DNA of 33,139 nt from Vreelandella halophila (GTDB taxonomy: Bacteria > Pseudomonadota > Gammaproteobacteria > Pseudomonadales > Oleiphilaceae). Positions 15,285 through 23,599 of the stretch are shown in pieces. The stretch spans positions 157,859 to 190,997 of the forward strand of contig NZ_JACHUZ010000011.1 of NCBI RefSeq assembly GCF_019903425.1. The letters are read 5' to 3'. The translations under genes were made by a program, and so were the position numbers. Numbering within the stretch: the stretch's first letter is position 1; each line of letters starts with the position of its first letter. The notes under the pieces were generated by a model, which was given only the letters and a program-made list of their open reading frames with translations, did not search any database and was not told the origin of the DNA.

Positions 15285-16220
15285 ATGATCGACCTGCCGG
15301 ATTGCGTTACCCGTGGCGAAGTCGCCCGCCTCATCCCCGTTACTGCCGACTCAAACAAGGATCAACGCGCCGCCTCCATCCTGTTGGCCGCGTTCCGGGG
15401 TGTGCATGAATTCCAGAAGACCATGCTCAACTCCCTGGGCATACGAGTCGGGAAGAAGGCGAAGGTGGAGGCGTGGACGGAGGTGGTCTTTCAGTCCGAT
15501 CCCAAAGTGCCCAAGCAGGAGCGGCCGGATGGGTTGCTGGTGCTGGACACTGGCAAGAAGCAGTGGCGGGCGTTGATTGAAGCCAAGATCGGCAACGCCG
15601 AGGTGGGGGAGGAGCAGCTCAAGCAGTACCTGCAGATCGCCAAGGACAACAAGCTGGACGCCGTCATCACCATCTCCAACCAGTTTGTCGCGCTGCCCAC
15701 CCATCACCCCATCAAGCTCCCCAAGAAATACCTCAAGAACGTCGAGCTCTATCACTGGTCCTGGATGTATGCTCTCACCCAGGCGACCCTGCTGCTGGAA
15801 CAGGAAGGCGTTGAATCCGAGGACCAGCAGTTCCTGCTGGAAGAAGTCCAGCGTTACCTCAGCCACGACTCCAGCGGCGTTTCCAACTTCGACCGCATGA
15901 ACCCGGAATGGAAGGACGTGATCGGGCACGTGAAGAGTAGGGCGTCGCTGGGCAAGAACTCCGAGGACGTGATCAACACCGTCTCCTGCTGGCATCAGGA
16001 ACAGCGCGACCTCTGCCTGATCATGAGCCCCAAGCTGGGCCAGAACGTCGGCCTCAAGCTCTCACGCGCGCACCGCACCGACCCGCAGGCACGACATAAG
16101 GAGCAATCCGAGCCCCTAGCGAAGAAAAACGCATTGCGTTTCGTGCTGGATGTGCCCGACGCCCCTAAGAACATCAGGGTGCGCAACTACTTCACCAAGC
16201 GGTCCGGCTCATATTTTTGA
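15285..16220 (+). CDS. PD-(D/E)XK nuclease-like protein, possibly truncated at the C-terminus
   Basis: A 311-residue soluble protein. Residues about 80-105 show a restriction-endonuclease-like core: RPDGLLVLDTG then RALIEAKIG, the spaced Asp...Glu-x-Lys of the PD-(D/E)XK fold, followed by the usual helix with GEEQLKQYLQ and a strand (AVITISNQF). The function is unknown; a nucleic-acid role is inferred from the fold. The N-terminus is well formed (ATG 15285). The end reads DVPDAPKNIRVRNYFTKRSG, then stops exactly where the DNA changes from GC-rich to AT-rich. The gene may have lost its 3' part when the island arrived. The alternative is that it is full length and marks the natural border. Confidence 0.65.
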   Translation: MIDLPDCVTRGEVARLIPVTADSNKDQRAASILLAAFRGVHEFQKTMLNSLGIRVGKKAKVEAWTEVVFQSDPKVPKQERPDGLLVLDTGKKQWRALIEAKIGNAEVGEEQLKQYLQIAKDNKLDAVITISNQFVALPTHHPIKLPKKYLKNVELYHWSWMYALTQATLLLEQEGVESEDQQFLLEEVQRYLSHDSSGVSNFDRMNPEWKDVIGHVKSRASLGKNSEDVINTVSCWHQEQRDLCLIMSPKLGQNVGLKLSRAHRTDPQARHKEQSEPLAKKNALRFVLDVPDAPKNIRVRNYFTKRSGSYF

Positions 16221-16370
16221 TGCTACGCGCACCCACGGACGATAAGCAAATTTGGAACGTGCCACGTTAGGTAATCATTTATGATTTTCCGCCGGAGCAT
16301 ACTCATCTTGCTTACGCTATCGCATATTAATTAAACATATCTAACCAAAACACTAAGGGATCAAGATAAC

Positions 16371-18185
16371 ATGAAATATTGGAACAATGAATTTTGGCGA
16401 CGGTTACCATTAACGGATTACAGAGCGCGATTCTTCATTGAAGTGTACCGCGAAAAGCTCCATATGCAGACACCGCACTTTAAGCAAGCGCGTCTAATGA
16501 ATATTTTTAGTAGTTCCAGAGAAGCGTTAGATTACATCGCGGAACAACGTAACAATGAAAAGAATGCAGGATATTTGCACTTGGCATTGGACGAGATCGA
16601 GAATTGTTTAAGAGTGGATTTCTTGGCCAAAGAAATGTTCGCTTCTCACAAGCCGATTCTGGATGATCTTATCAAAGATCTTAGATCAGGAAGTGCAGGG
16701 GAAAATAAGCTTCAACGTTTTCAAATTATCGCAGAACATATTCTACAGAGAAGGGCTGAATATGAGAATCAACTTCTTGTCCAGTTGAGAGATGCCGTTG
16801 TTGGTGATCGAGATCTTGGTAAGAAAGCTAGAGTTCTGGACGATATATATACTCTTACGGGGCTTTACATAACCAATCTCCTGGATCGCGGATACTCGCC
16901 TACCTATTTATATAATCGCGCAGAGATGTTTACTCGGCCTACTAGTTATGGGAGCAAGACATTCTCTGAGCAGTTTGACTCTGTTACAAATAAGTTAAAG
17001 AGCCGAGATGACATTTATAGAGTGCATTTTGCGTTGCAGACAAATAAAATGGACTCTCTTTTTCAATTGGCAGAAATCTCGGACTGCAATATCCGAAAAG
17101 GAATCCCTGATGAGGTTTATGGGAAGCAGCTTGAGAAAGTAAGGATAGATTTTAGCCCGAAACTGTTCGCAACGCTGGAAGTAAACTCTACGGATTATGT
17201 GAGGGCTGCTTGGTTAGGCAAAGAAGTTCTCAACCAGTTTGTGGAGTTCGCATCCGCATTAGAGGTAAATCCACAGATTAAGGTTGCATCCCACTGCGTC
17301 GTTGTATGGGAGTCAGACCGAGCTACACACAAAAAGGCTCTAAATATCGATCTCCTAACACGACTTATGGTTTCTGAAGCAGGAACTTATCTTCCACATT
17401 CAAAGGCTACCCTTTATAATGTATTTGAACGCCTCGAGGATTCTAGTCGGCAGAGTTTGATGAGGTCGTTGCGATATCTACGTATCGGAAGGGATTCAGT
17501 ATCTATTGAACAGAAACTCCTCAACCTATGGATTGCTTTTGAATCTTTGTTTGAAAACGGATCACAAGGATTAGTTCAAATAATCAATGATGTTATTCCC
17601 CAGATATACGCTGTTATTGCTTTAAGACGGAGATTGTCTTACTTACGAGAGCTTCTTGGTGCAAATTCAATCCCAGTTCCATCTGGCGCCTGTGAGGGAT
17701 ACATGGGTACTGATAAAGAGTTCTCGCTTTCCGTTGATGATGAACAAGTTTTCAGATTGATCAGGGATGACCAGGCAGCCAAGGAATTGTTTAATAGTCT
17801 AGGTGATCGAGAACATCTCAAGTATACTCTAAAGGAAACTACTGAAACTTTTAGAGAAAACAGGTCAATAAAAAGAAGAATAGAGAGATCCGAGGCCGAT
17901 GTGGCTAGACAAATAAAACGTATTTATTATCTTAGGAATAAAATTGCACATACTGGACATTATTCCAATATTCGTCCGGCTTTGGTGACTCATTTGGTCG
18001 ATTATCTAGTGTCCTGTTATATCGCGATTGATCGCTCAGCAGAGGGCAAAGCGGGGAATGATGATGTTTCCATTGCAGCCTGTCTCCAAGCGTATAAGAT
18101 GGGTGCGGAGAGTGTAGTACATAGGTGCGAAGCCCAAGAAGAAATAGATAGTATCGCCGACATTACGGCTACACCGGTCATATAA
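16371..18185 (+). CDS. Large HEPN-domain protein (Apea-like), probable defence RNase
   Basis: A 604-residue soluble protein. Near the C-terminus Arg522-Asn523 and His527 form the RNxxxH motif of HEPN ribonucleases (IYYLRNKIAHTGHY), in a helical bundle typical of the Apea-like HEPN group. The first 450 residues have no domain I can name; the middle part is mixed and could be a sensor. HEPN proteins cut RNA when triggered in toxin-antitoxin, abortive-infection and CRISPR systems. The gene is AT-rich unlike the flanking genes, with AAGGGA about 11 bases before its ATG. A dGTPase-type gene follows after 78 bases and a nucleotidyltransferase gene ends the set, so all three probably form one operon. 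A perfect AATCAT-TT-ATGATT dyad (16273-16286) lies upstream. Confidence 0.75.
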   Translation: MKYWNNEFWRRLPLTDYRARFFIEVYREKLHMQTPHFKQARLMNIFSSSREALDYIAEQRNNEKNAGYLHLALDEIENCLRVDFLAKEMFASHKPILDDLIKDLRSGSAGENKLQRFQIIAEHILQRRAEYENQLLVQLRDAVVGDRDLGKKARVLDDIYTLTGLYITNLLDRGYSPTYLYNRAEMFTRPTSYGSKTFSEQFDSVTNKLKSRDDIYRVHFALQTNKMDSLFQLAEISDCNIRKGIPDEVYGKQLEKVRIDFSPKLFATLEVNSTDYVRAAWLGKEVLNQFVEFASALEVNPQIKVASHCVVVWESDRATHKKALNIDLLTRLMVSEAGTYLPHSKATLYNVFERLEDSSRQSLMRSLRYLRIGRDSVSIEQKLLNLWIAFESLFENGSQGLVQIINDVIPQIYAVIALRRRLSYLRELLGANSIPVPSGACEGYMGTDKEFSLSVDDEQVFRLIRDDQAAKELFNSLGDREHLKYTLKETTETFRENRSIKRRIERSEADVARQIKRIYYLRNKIAHTGHYSNIRPALVTHLVDYLVSCYIAIDRSAEGKAGNDDVSIAACLQAYKMGAESVVHRCEAQEEIDSIADITATPVI

Positions 18186-18263
18186 AAGGATTGAAATAGC
18201 TATTTTACGCTATTACCTGTTAGTGCAGTCTTAAAAAGATTATTTTGGCGGGAGATTAGATCG

Positions 18264-18451
18264 ATGTGGAATAAGCTTCTGAATCCGAACAGGAGAAGAG
18301 ATAAACACAAAGGTAAAGGTCTTAACTTAGGTACGGCATCTGGCAGAGAAGAAATTGAGCGGGATTATGATCGAATCCTCTTTGCTACACCTACTAGACG
18401 ATTGGCTGATAAAACACAGGTTTTCCCACTGGACAAGAATGATAGCGTTAG
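18264..18451 (+). pseudogene. dgt: dGTPase-type HD hydrolase, 5' fragment cut by IS5-family element
   Basis: The first 62 codons of the dGTPase gene (MWNKLLNPNRRRDKHKG, then YDRILFATPTRRLADKTQVF, then PLDKNDSV), with GGGAG about ten bases upstream of the ATG. This is the family's usual N-terminal pattern (RD...I..S.A.RRL..KTQVF). The insertion falls between 18451 and 18452. Reading into the element gives 12 wrong residues and a stop at 18488. Joining to the 3' fragment restores the frame exactly after removing one copy of TTAG. Confidence 0.88.
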
Positions 18452-18463
18452 GGAACCTCTGAA
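18452..18463 (+). repeat. IS left terminal inverted repeat
   Basis: GGAACCTCTGAA, exact inverse of the right end at 19603-19614. Confidence 0.93.
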
Positions 18464-18522
18464 AAAGCCCCCGGATTTGCGACAATAGCGCCAGAGCCAC
18501 CAATCGGGAAGGTCTTCACGCC

Positions 18523-19473
18523 ATGAGCCAGATCAGCTTTGCCGAAGCCGAATACCAGAACAAAAAGCGCAAGACCCGCCGCGAGAAGTTCCTGGAGCGC
18601 ATGGATCAGCTGATCCCCTGGAAGAAGCTGGAGAACAAGGTTGCCCGCTACTATCCCAAGGGCGAGAACGGCCGCCGGCCGTATCCATTGCAGGTGATGC
18701 TTCGCATCCACTGCATGCAGCTGTTCTACAACCTTTCCGATCCAGCGATGGAAGACGAACTCTACGAGATCGAGTCCATGCGCCGCTTTGCCGGCCTGAC
18801 CCTGGCCGATTCGATTCCGGACGAAACCACCATTCTCAACTTCCGCCATTTTCTGGAGCAGCACAACCTGGGCAAGGCGATGTTCAAGGAAGTGAACAAG
18901 CACCTGGAGCGCCAGGGCCTGATGCTGCGCGAAGGCAGCATCGTGGATGCCAGCATCATCTCCGCGCCCAGCTCGACCAAGAACAAAAGCGGCGAGAGGG
19001 ATCCGGAAATGCACCAGACCCGCAAGGGCAACCAGTGGTATTTCGGAATGAAGATGCACACTGGTGTGGATGACGGTTTTGGGATGATCCATTCGCTGGA
19101 AGTGACTGCTGCCAATGAGCACGATCTCAATGCGGCTGGCGCGTTGCTCCACGGCGATGAAACACGGGTTTTTGGCGATTCCGGTTACCGGGGCATTGAG
19201 AAGCGCAAAGAGCACCGGCACCGGAACGTCGACTGGTTCATCGCCCGGCGCCCTGGTGTTACCCGACAGCTGGCGGAAGGCAGCAACCTTGCCAGGGCGG
19301 AAAAGATCAAGGCCAGTGTTCGGGCGAAGGTCGAGCATCCGTTTCGTACCATCAAGCGTCAGTTTGGTTACGCTAAGGTCCGCTACCGCGGCCTGGCGAA
19401 GAACGCCAATCGGCTTTACCTGTTGGCAGCGTTCAGCAACATGCTTGTCGGTGAACGATACCTCCCCGCGTAG
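18523..19473 (+). CDS. IS5-family DDE transposase
   Basis: A 316-residue intact transposase that cuts and joins the element ends. The DDE triad is visible: Asp142 in IVDASII, Asp219 in FGDSGYRG and Glu271 in VEHPFRTIKRQFG, the last with the Y/R-rich DDE signature. The N-terminal domain has the IS5 pattern (RPYPLQVMLRIHCMQLFYNL, then DSIPDETTILNFRHFLE). Length is normal. It is transcribed in the same direction as the gene it interrupts. Confidence 0.95.
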   Translation: MSQISFAEAEYQNKKRKTRREKFLERMDQLIPWKKLENKVARYYPKGENGRRPYPLQVMLRIHCMQLFYNLSDPAMEDELYEIESMRRFAGLTLADSIPDETTILNFRHFLEQHNLGKAMFKEVNKHLERQGLMLREGSIVDASIISAPSSTKNKSGERDPEMHQTRKGNQWYFGMKMHTGVDDGFGMIHSLEVTAANEHDLNAAGALLHGDETRVFGDSGYRGIEKRKEHRHRNVDWFIARRPGVTRQLAEGSNLARAEKIKASVRAKVEHPFRTIKRQFGYAKVRYRGLAKNANRLYLLAAFSNMLVGERYLPA

Positions 19474-19602
19474 GGGAAGTGTGTCCGGTGGCCGCCAAAA
19501 AGGCGTTAACCGGACAAAAGATGAACAAATAGACCGGGCATTTATCGCCGAAATCGGTTCATCTCCGGATCGAAATCGGGAATTGGCGTTCAAAACTGGT
19601 TA

Positions 19603-19614
19603 TTCAGAGGTTCC
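19603..19614 (-). repeat. IS right terminal inverted repeat
   Basis: TTCAGAGGTTCC, exact inverse of the left end, followed by the TTAG target duplication. Confidence 0.93.
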
Positions 19615-20831
19615 TTAGAACGAGACTTACGCACTCTCATGAAGTCTCCAATTTGGCGAGAAGCATTGGAATCCGACTAGCTTTCGAATTTCCTGTGCAA
19701 ATTTTTGGAGAAGACCACGAGAAACTGAACGTCAAGAGAACAGTTCCGGCCCTTATGGCGGCTATTGGGTTAGCGCACGACCTGGGAAACCCACCTTTCG
19801 GGCATCAAGGGGAATTAGCTATACGTGATTGGTTTGTAAGAAACTCGAAGGATACCTTTCGGCGTGAGGATATCAAAGACTTTGAAAACTTTGATGGGAA
19901 CGCGCAGACATTTCGGTTGGTTACTCGGCTTCAAATATTAAACGATGATTTTGGGCTAAATTTGACGTATGCAATGCTTTCAGCTCTCTTGAAATATCCA
20001 ACCTTCTGGAGCTCAATTGACGAGAGTCCTTACAAAAAAGCTGGGATTTTTAAATCTGAAGAAGATATTGCCAACGATGTTTGGAAGGAGACCGGTCTAA
20101 AACAAGAGGCGCGCCATCCATTGACATATTTGATGGAAGCTTGTGATGACATTGCGTATTCCGTCCTAGATGCAGAGGATACCGTAAAAAAAGGGTATGC
20201 ATCCTTCTATGACCTGATTGATTTTCTTCAGCATAATGGTCTGGGGGATCGTGTTACCGAGGATTTGATTGATTCCTCATTGGAGAAGAATAGGGAGTTT
20301 AAGAACGAAAATCTCAGCCCAAGAGAGTTGAACGATATTTCTATGCAGATGTTTAGGGTTAAAGCTATATCTTCGATGATTAATCCAATAGTTGAAGAAT
20401 TCGCCTCTAACTCTTCAATGATAATGGCAAATGAATATGAAGGGACGCTCATCGAATCAACCATCGCTAGCAATCTTTGTAAACAATTAAAGAAGTTTGA
20501 TTTCGAGTTAGGCTACAAAAATAAAAATGTTTTAGAGTTGGAGCTGAGGGGTGCCAACTACATCCACAGTTTGATGGATATGCTTTGGCACGCTATTGAA
20601 AGCGAAGGAAATGAAACCGGTGATCTTTTCACAGTCTATGCGATGGAGAGCATCTCAGAAAATTATAAAAGGATCTACAAGAGGGAGTTAAGAGAAGGCA
20701 AGCATTCCAAGAGCTATATTCAAGCGCAGTTGCTCGCTGATACGATATCTGGAATGACGGATTCCTATCTGATTTCTCTGCATGACGAGTTGAGGCCGCT
20801 ATATGACGGTTCACACCATACGTGTAGCTAA
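19615..20831 (+). pseudogene. dgt: dGTPase-type HD hydrolase, 3' fragment
   Basis: The remaining 404 codons. Rejoined to the 5' part the protein has 466 residues, a normal dGTPase length. The metal-binding and substrate motifs are all present: HSHE (68-71 in the joined protein), the HD pair at 116-117 in LAHDLGNPPFGHQGE, and ACDDIAYSVLDAED. Dgt enzymes split dGTP to deoxyguanosine and triphosphate; several act in phage defence by draining nucleotides. The fragment could only be made from an internal non-standard start (for example TTG 19653), which would lack the first His motif. It overlaps the nucleotidyltransferase gene by 29 bases, so the two were translationally coupled. Confidence 0.9.
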
Positions 20832-21585
20832 GGATCTTCGCGCTCTTGAGAAAAGGTTGAGAAGGTTTTTTGATCCTTTTCGAGAAGATAAAAGGGAGTT
20901 GTGTCATTTTATCGATGCAGTATCTGAATGGAGGGAGGTCTTTATATTTGGTGGGTGTGTTCGAGATATTGCACTTTTTGGAGCTAGAAGTTTTGATTCG
21001 GATATAGATATCGTTTACGACGGGACCCCAACTGAGCTCAGTTCGGCATTGAAAGGCTATAGTACAATCAAAAATAGATATGGAGGGTATAAGGTAAGTT
21101 TGGGGTTCTGGGAGTTGGATATTTGGCCCATCGCTGAGACATGGGCTTTTAAGGAAGGGCTGGTGAGTTTTTTGGGTGTAGAGTCGCTTCTGGATACGAC
21201 GATAACAAATTGGGATTCAGCATTGTTTTCCTGGAGCAAAAAAAGGGTTGTTTGCCTTGAAAATTATCTGACCGATCTTGATAAAGGGTATTTAGATATC
21301 GTTTTGAGGGAGAACCCGAACCGAGTTGGTGCACTAATAAAGATACTTAGAACAATTATCTTGAAAAACACGGTCTGGCTTTCACCCAATATATGTCATT
21401 ATATTGATGAAGGTCTAAATGAGGTTGGGTGGGAGAAAATCGAGAAGGAGGAAGGTCGTTCCTATAATGAGGTGTATATTAATGAGAGGCTTATAAGCTA
21501 CATAAAACAGGTGGTAGAGAGTAATAAGGACTCCATTGTTGATGCGCAAATAGGTGAGTTTTATAAAACAGAGAGGTTGGTTTGA
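20803..21585 (+). CDS. CCA/poly(A)-polymerase-like nucleotidyltransferase
   Basis: A 260-residue protein of the polymerase-beta nucleotidyltransferase superfamily. The signature is complete: FIFGGCVRDIALFG (Gly50-Gly51), DSDIDIV with catalytic Asp67 and Asp69, and a third acidic residue Asp106 in FWELDIW. It is shorter than true CCA-adding enzymes and lacks their full C-terminal domains, so tRNA maturation is unlikely. Relatives in toxin-antitoxin pairs (MNT) modify a HEPN partner by adding AMP; since a HEPN gene begins this operon, a regulatory role on it is an attractive inference. The alternative is modification of tRNA or another RNA. TGAGG lies about ten bases before the ATG. Confidence 0.78.
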   Translation: MTVHTIRVAKDLRALEKRLRRFFDPFREDKRELCHFIDAVSEWREVFIFGGCVRDIALFGARSFDSDIDIVYDGTPTELSSALKGYSTIKNRYGGYKVSLGFWELDIWPIAETWAFKEGLVSFLGVESLLDTTITNWDSALFSWSKKRVVCLENYLTDLDKGYLDIVLRENPNRVGALIKILRTIILKNTVWLSPNICHYIDEGLNEVGWEKIEKEEGRSYNEVYINERLISYIKQVVESNKDSIVDAQIGEFYKTERLV

Positions 21586-21615
21586 AAATGATATGCATAG
21601 GGGGTGTTTTAGGTT

Positions 21616-22725
21616 TTATTTTACGATAGTCAGTGTATTTTCTGCAGTTTTAGAAGATCTTGGTTTTGTCGGGTTTCCGTTAACCGGTATTGTTGCTAGC
21701 CCGAATAGTAAATTTTGAATTTCCTCTGGACCTATTTTTAAGTCTTTTGCAATAGTGAAGATTCCGATGCCGTCTTTGCGCAGTATATTGAATATCTTAG
21801 AAATTATTTGAGATGATTCTCTTGGGATTGGCTCTGGTTCTTGAGTACGCATGCCCCTAGTGGACATTTCAATGCAGATACTTCGATATACCCAGTCAGT
21901 TAAAAGGCCTAGACGGTTTAAGCGGAAAGCTAATGCTATTGCGGACACGCCCCACGATTTTTTACTGACTAAAATCTGATCAACAGATTTTACGCTCGAC
22001 GCGTGCCTAAGGATCGATGTTGCCGGCATTAAAAATGCGGAGGCGAAAGCATTGGCCTCATTTTCAATTCCTTTTCCTTTGTTGTCTCCGTGCCGATGAA
22101 GAACTAAATGACCTAGTTCATGGGCGGCGTCGAAACGACTGGATTCGGCGGATTTGTATGTGTTTAAGAACACAAAAGGAGTATGGCCACCTTTCCAGCA
22201 AGAGAAGGCGTTGACCTCTTTGGTATCTTCCATAAGTGAGAATACTCGTACCCCTTTTGACTCTAGCAGATGAACCACATTGGCTATGGGTTTATCACCT
22301 ATCCCCCATTCGGTGCGAATTATTTCAGCTGCTTCTTCCGCTCTGAACCCGGATAAGTCAGGGACGGAGAAAGGGGGAAGGTTAAAACGATCTTCGATCC
22401 AGTCATTCAGGAGAAATGCGATAGACCCGGAAGCTAGGGCAGAGTCTCTTTGAGTTGCAGTTAATCGGGAGAATGAACGAAAACTCGCGTTGTCTGGAGT
22501 TGGAGATTCGGTTTCATCTTGAAAGAAAAAGTCTATCGGGAAATCTAAAATATTTGACAGTTTTTCCAATGTTGCATTTGAAGGCACGTCATTGCTGGCT
22601 GGTGACTCATAACTAGTGAGCGAACGAACTGTTAACCCGCATATCTTTGATAGGCTCGTTTTGGTATGGTGACGGCGTTTTCTTGCCAGAGTTAGACGAG
22701 ATTTATTAAATTCGAGTTTACTCAT
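21616..22725 (-). CDS. XRE regulator fused to an ImmA/IrrE metallopeptidase
   Basis: A 369-residue protein. Residues about 5-70 form an XRE helix-turn-helix (LARKRRHHTKTSLSKICGLT, VRSLTSYE). Residues about 140-300 form the ImmA/IrrE zinc peptidase domain with HELGH (202-206) and the downstream ENEANAFASAFLMP. This is the usual form of proteases that cleave a repressor to switch on mobile elements or stress and defence genes. A C-terminal extension (about 300-369) is not recognised. It overlaps the upstream gene by 8 bases, so the two are co-translated. It is convergent with the HEPN operon and equally AT-rich. Whether it senses infection or controls the neighbouring operon is inference. Confidence 0.88.
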   Translation of the reverse strand: MSKLEFNKSRLTLARKRRHHTKTSLSKICGLTVRSLTSYESPASNDVPSNATLEKLSNILDFPIDFFFQDETESPTPDNASFRSFSRLTATQRDSALASGSIAFLLNDWIEDRFNLPPFSVPDLSGFRAEEAAEIIRTEWGIGDKPIANVVHLLESKGVRVFSLMEDTKEVNAFSCWKGGHTPFVFLNTYKSAESSRFDAAHELGHLVLHRHGDNKGKGIENEANAFASAFLMPATSILRHASSVKSVDQILVSKKSWGVSAIALAFRLNRLGLLTDWVYRSICIEMSTRGMRTQEPEPIPRESSQIISKIFNILRKDGIGIFTIAKDLKIGPEEIQNLLFGLATIPVNGNPTKPRSSKTAENTLTIVK

Positions 22726-23407
22726 TATCTTTTGGTGTTATCGGGATGTTGACGTCGTAAGAGGCTTCGCCATTATAGAAAATAGGTGGATTAGTTGCAC
22801 CTTCTGGAGTCTCGAATGCCATGGGTGGCATTATTATTCGCTCTGCCCAATCATTGATCTTGCCATTAAGAGCTATGTTAATGGGGCGTGATAGCTCCCA
22901 CCGGATTTCTTTAGTGGAAAAGTCAATGTAGAAGAGTAAAATCCAGAATTCCGAACGCTCGCCAGTGCTTTCAAGTTCTCGTCTGATTTGATCGGCTTTC
23001 TCAGTCTCGAATAGATCCGATTGAGCGTTAGTAGCGATTCCTAAGCGAGTTTGAGTCCCTTTAACTCCGCGCGTTTGAGGACATCGAAATCGGATACCGG
23101 TATCTGGATTGCCACTACTAACGGTTATAGCGAACTGTTGGTCATCCGAGATAACTCTAGGTTGGTTATTGACGTCTTTCGGTTCCCAGCCCTTCGTGAG
23201 TAATTGCGCACGGAGGGCTTGGACCGCGTCGCTCCAAGCAGCTGACCCAGGGAAAGTTAAAGGGTGGAGTTCAGATGTTGCGCTGAATGCTCGATATGCT
23301 GCCTGAGGCACGCTTTCAAGCTCTTGTAATGTTAATCCTAGACGAGCGAGTGCGGGCTCAATAGAATTTTGCTGCGGAAAGGATTGTTGTTGGGTACCGG
23401 CTACCAT
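22718..23407 (-). CDS. Unknown protein coupled to XRE-ImmA/IrrE gene
   Basis: A 229-residue soluble protein with no signal peptide or transmembrane helix. The N-terminal part is helical (ARLGLTLQELESVPQAAYRA), the rest rich in beta-like strands (FRCPQTRGVKGTQTRLGIAT, then WILLFYIDFSTKEIRWELSR). I do not know the family. It is the first gene of a two-gene unit and overlaps the XRE-ImmA/IrrE gene by 8 bases, which points to a shared function, for example as the peptidase target or partner. A good promoter lies about 30 bases upstream of its ATG. Confidence 0.75.
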   Translation of the reverse strand: MVAGTQQQSFPQQNSIEPALARLGLTLQELESVPQAAYRAFSATSELHPLTFPGSAAWSDAVQALRAQLLTKGWEPKDVNNQPRVISDDQQFAITVSSGNPDTGIRFRCPQTRGVKGTQTRLGIATNAQSDLFETEKADQIRRELESTGERSEFWILLFYIDFSTKEIRWELSRPINIALNGKINDWAERIIMPPMAFETPEGATNPPIFYNGEASYDVNIPITPKDNE

Positions 23408-23435
23408 AATCTCGCCTCGTCACAGATTTCCTAAA

Positions 23436-23464
23436 TTTATACATCAAATGATGCTAAAAAACAA
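23436..23464 (-). promoter_or_regulatory. Sigma-70 promoter with internal dyad, upstream of the 229-residue gene
   Basis: On the minus strand TTGTTT (23459-23464) lies exactly 17 bases from TATAAA (23436-23441), and a TG one base before... the -10 extends it. The spacer holds the perfect dyad CATCA-AA-TGATG (23442-23453), well placed for a repressor such as the XRE domain encoded in the same operon. Confidence 0.55.
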
Positions 23465-23599
23465 GAAGTGCTCAACGAATTTTGGCAGGGCGTTCTGTTG
23501 GAGACGACGTATGAGGAGGCACTTGGCTACTGCAAGTTCGGTTGGATAGGGTGGGGATCTACTGAATGGTTAGTTTGTTTTGGCGCTTAAGTGGGACAA

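Larger units (their letters stand above)
18452..19614 (+). mobile_element. Complete IS5-family insertion sequence (1163 bp)
   Basis: The element has perfect 12-bp terminal inverted repeats (GGAACCTCTGAA and TTCAGAGGTTCC) and a single intact transposase gene. The flanking TTAG at 18448-18451 and 19615-19618 is a 4-bp target duplication fitting the YTAR preference of the IS5 group. The DNA is GC-rich, like the main genome and unlike the AT-rich island it landed in. The intact transposase and exact duplication indicate a recent insertion. Confidence 0.95.

Noticed and set aside
18448-19593. 381-codon minus-strand frame across the IS
   Set aside because: Antisense to the intact transposase and crosses both IS ends.
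23465-23599. Short plus-strand frame before the icmF end (ending FGA at about 23590)
   Set aside because: No start codon with a ribosome-binding site and no recognisable similarity; I see only the island border here.
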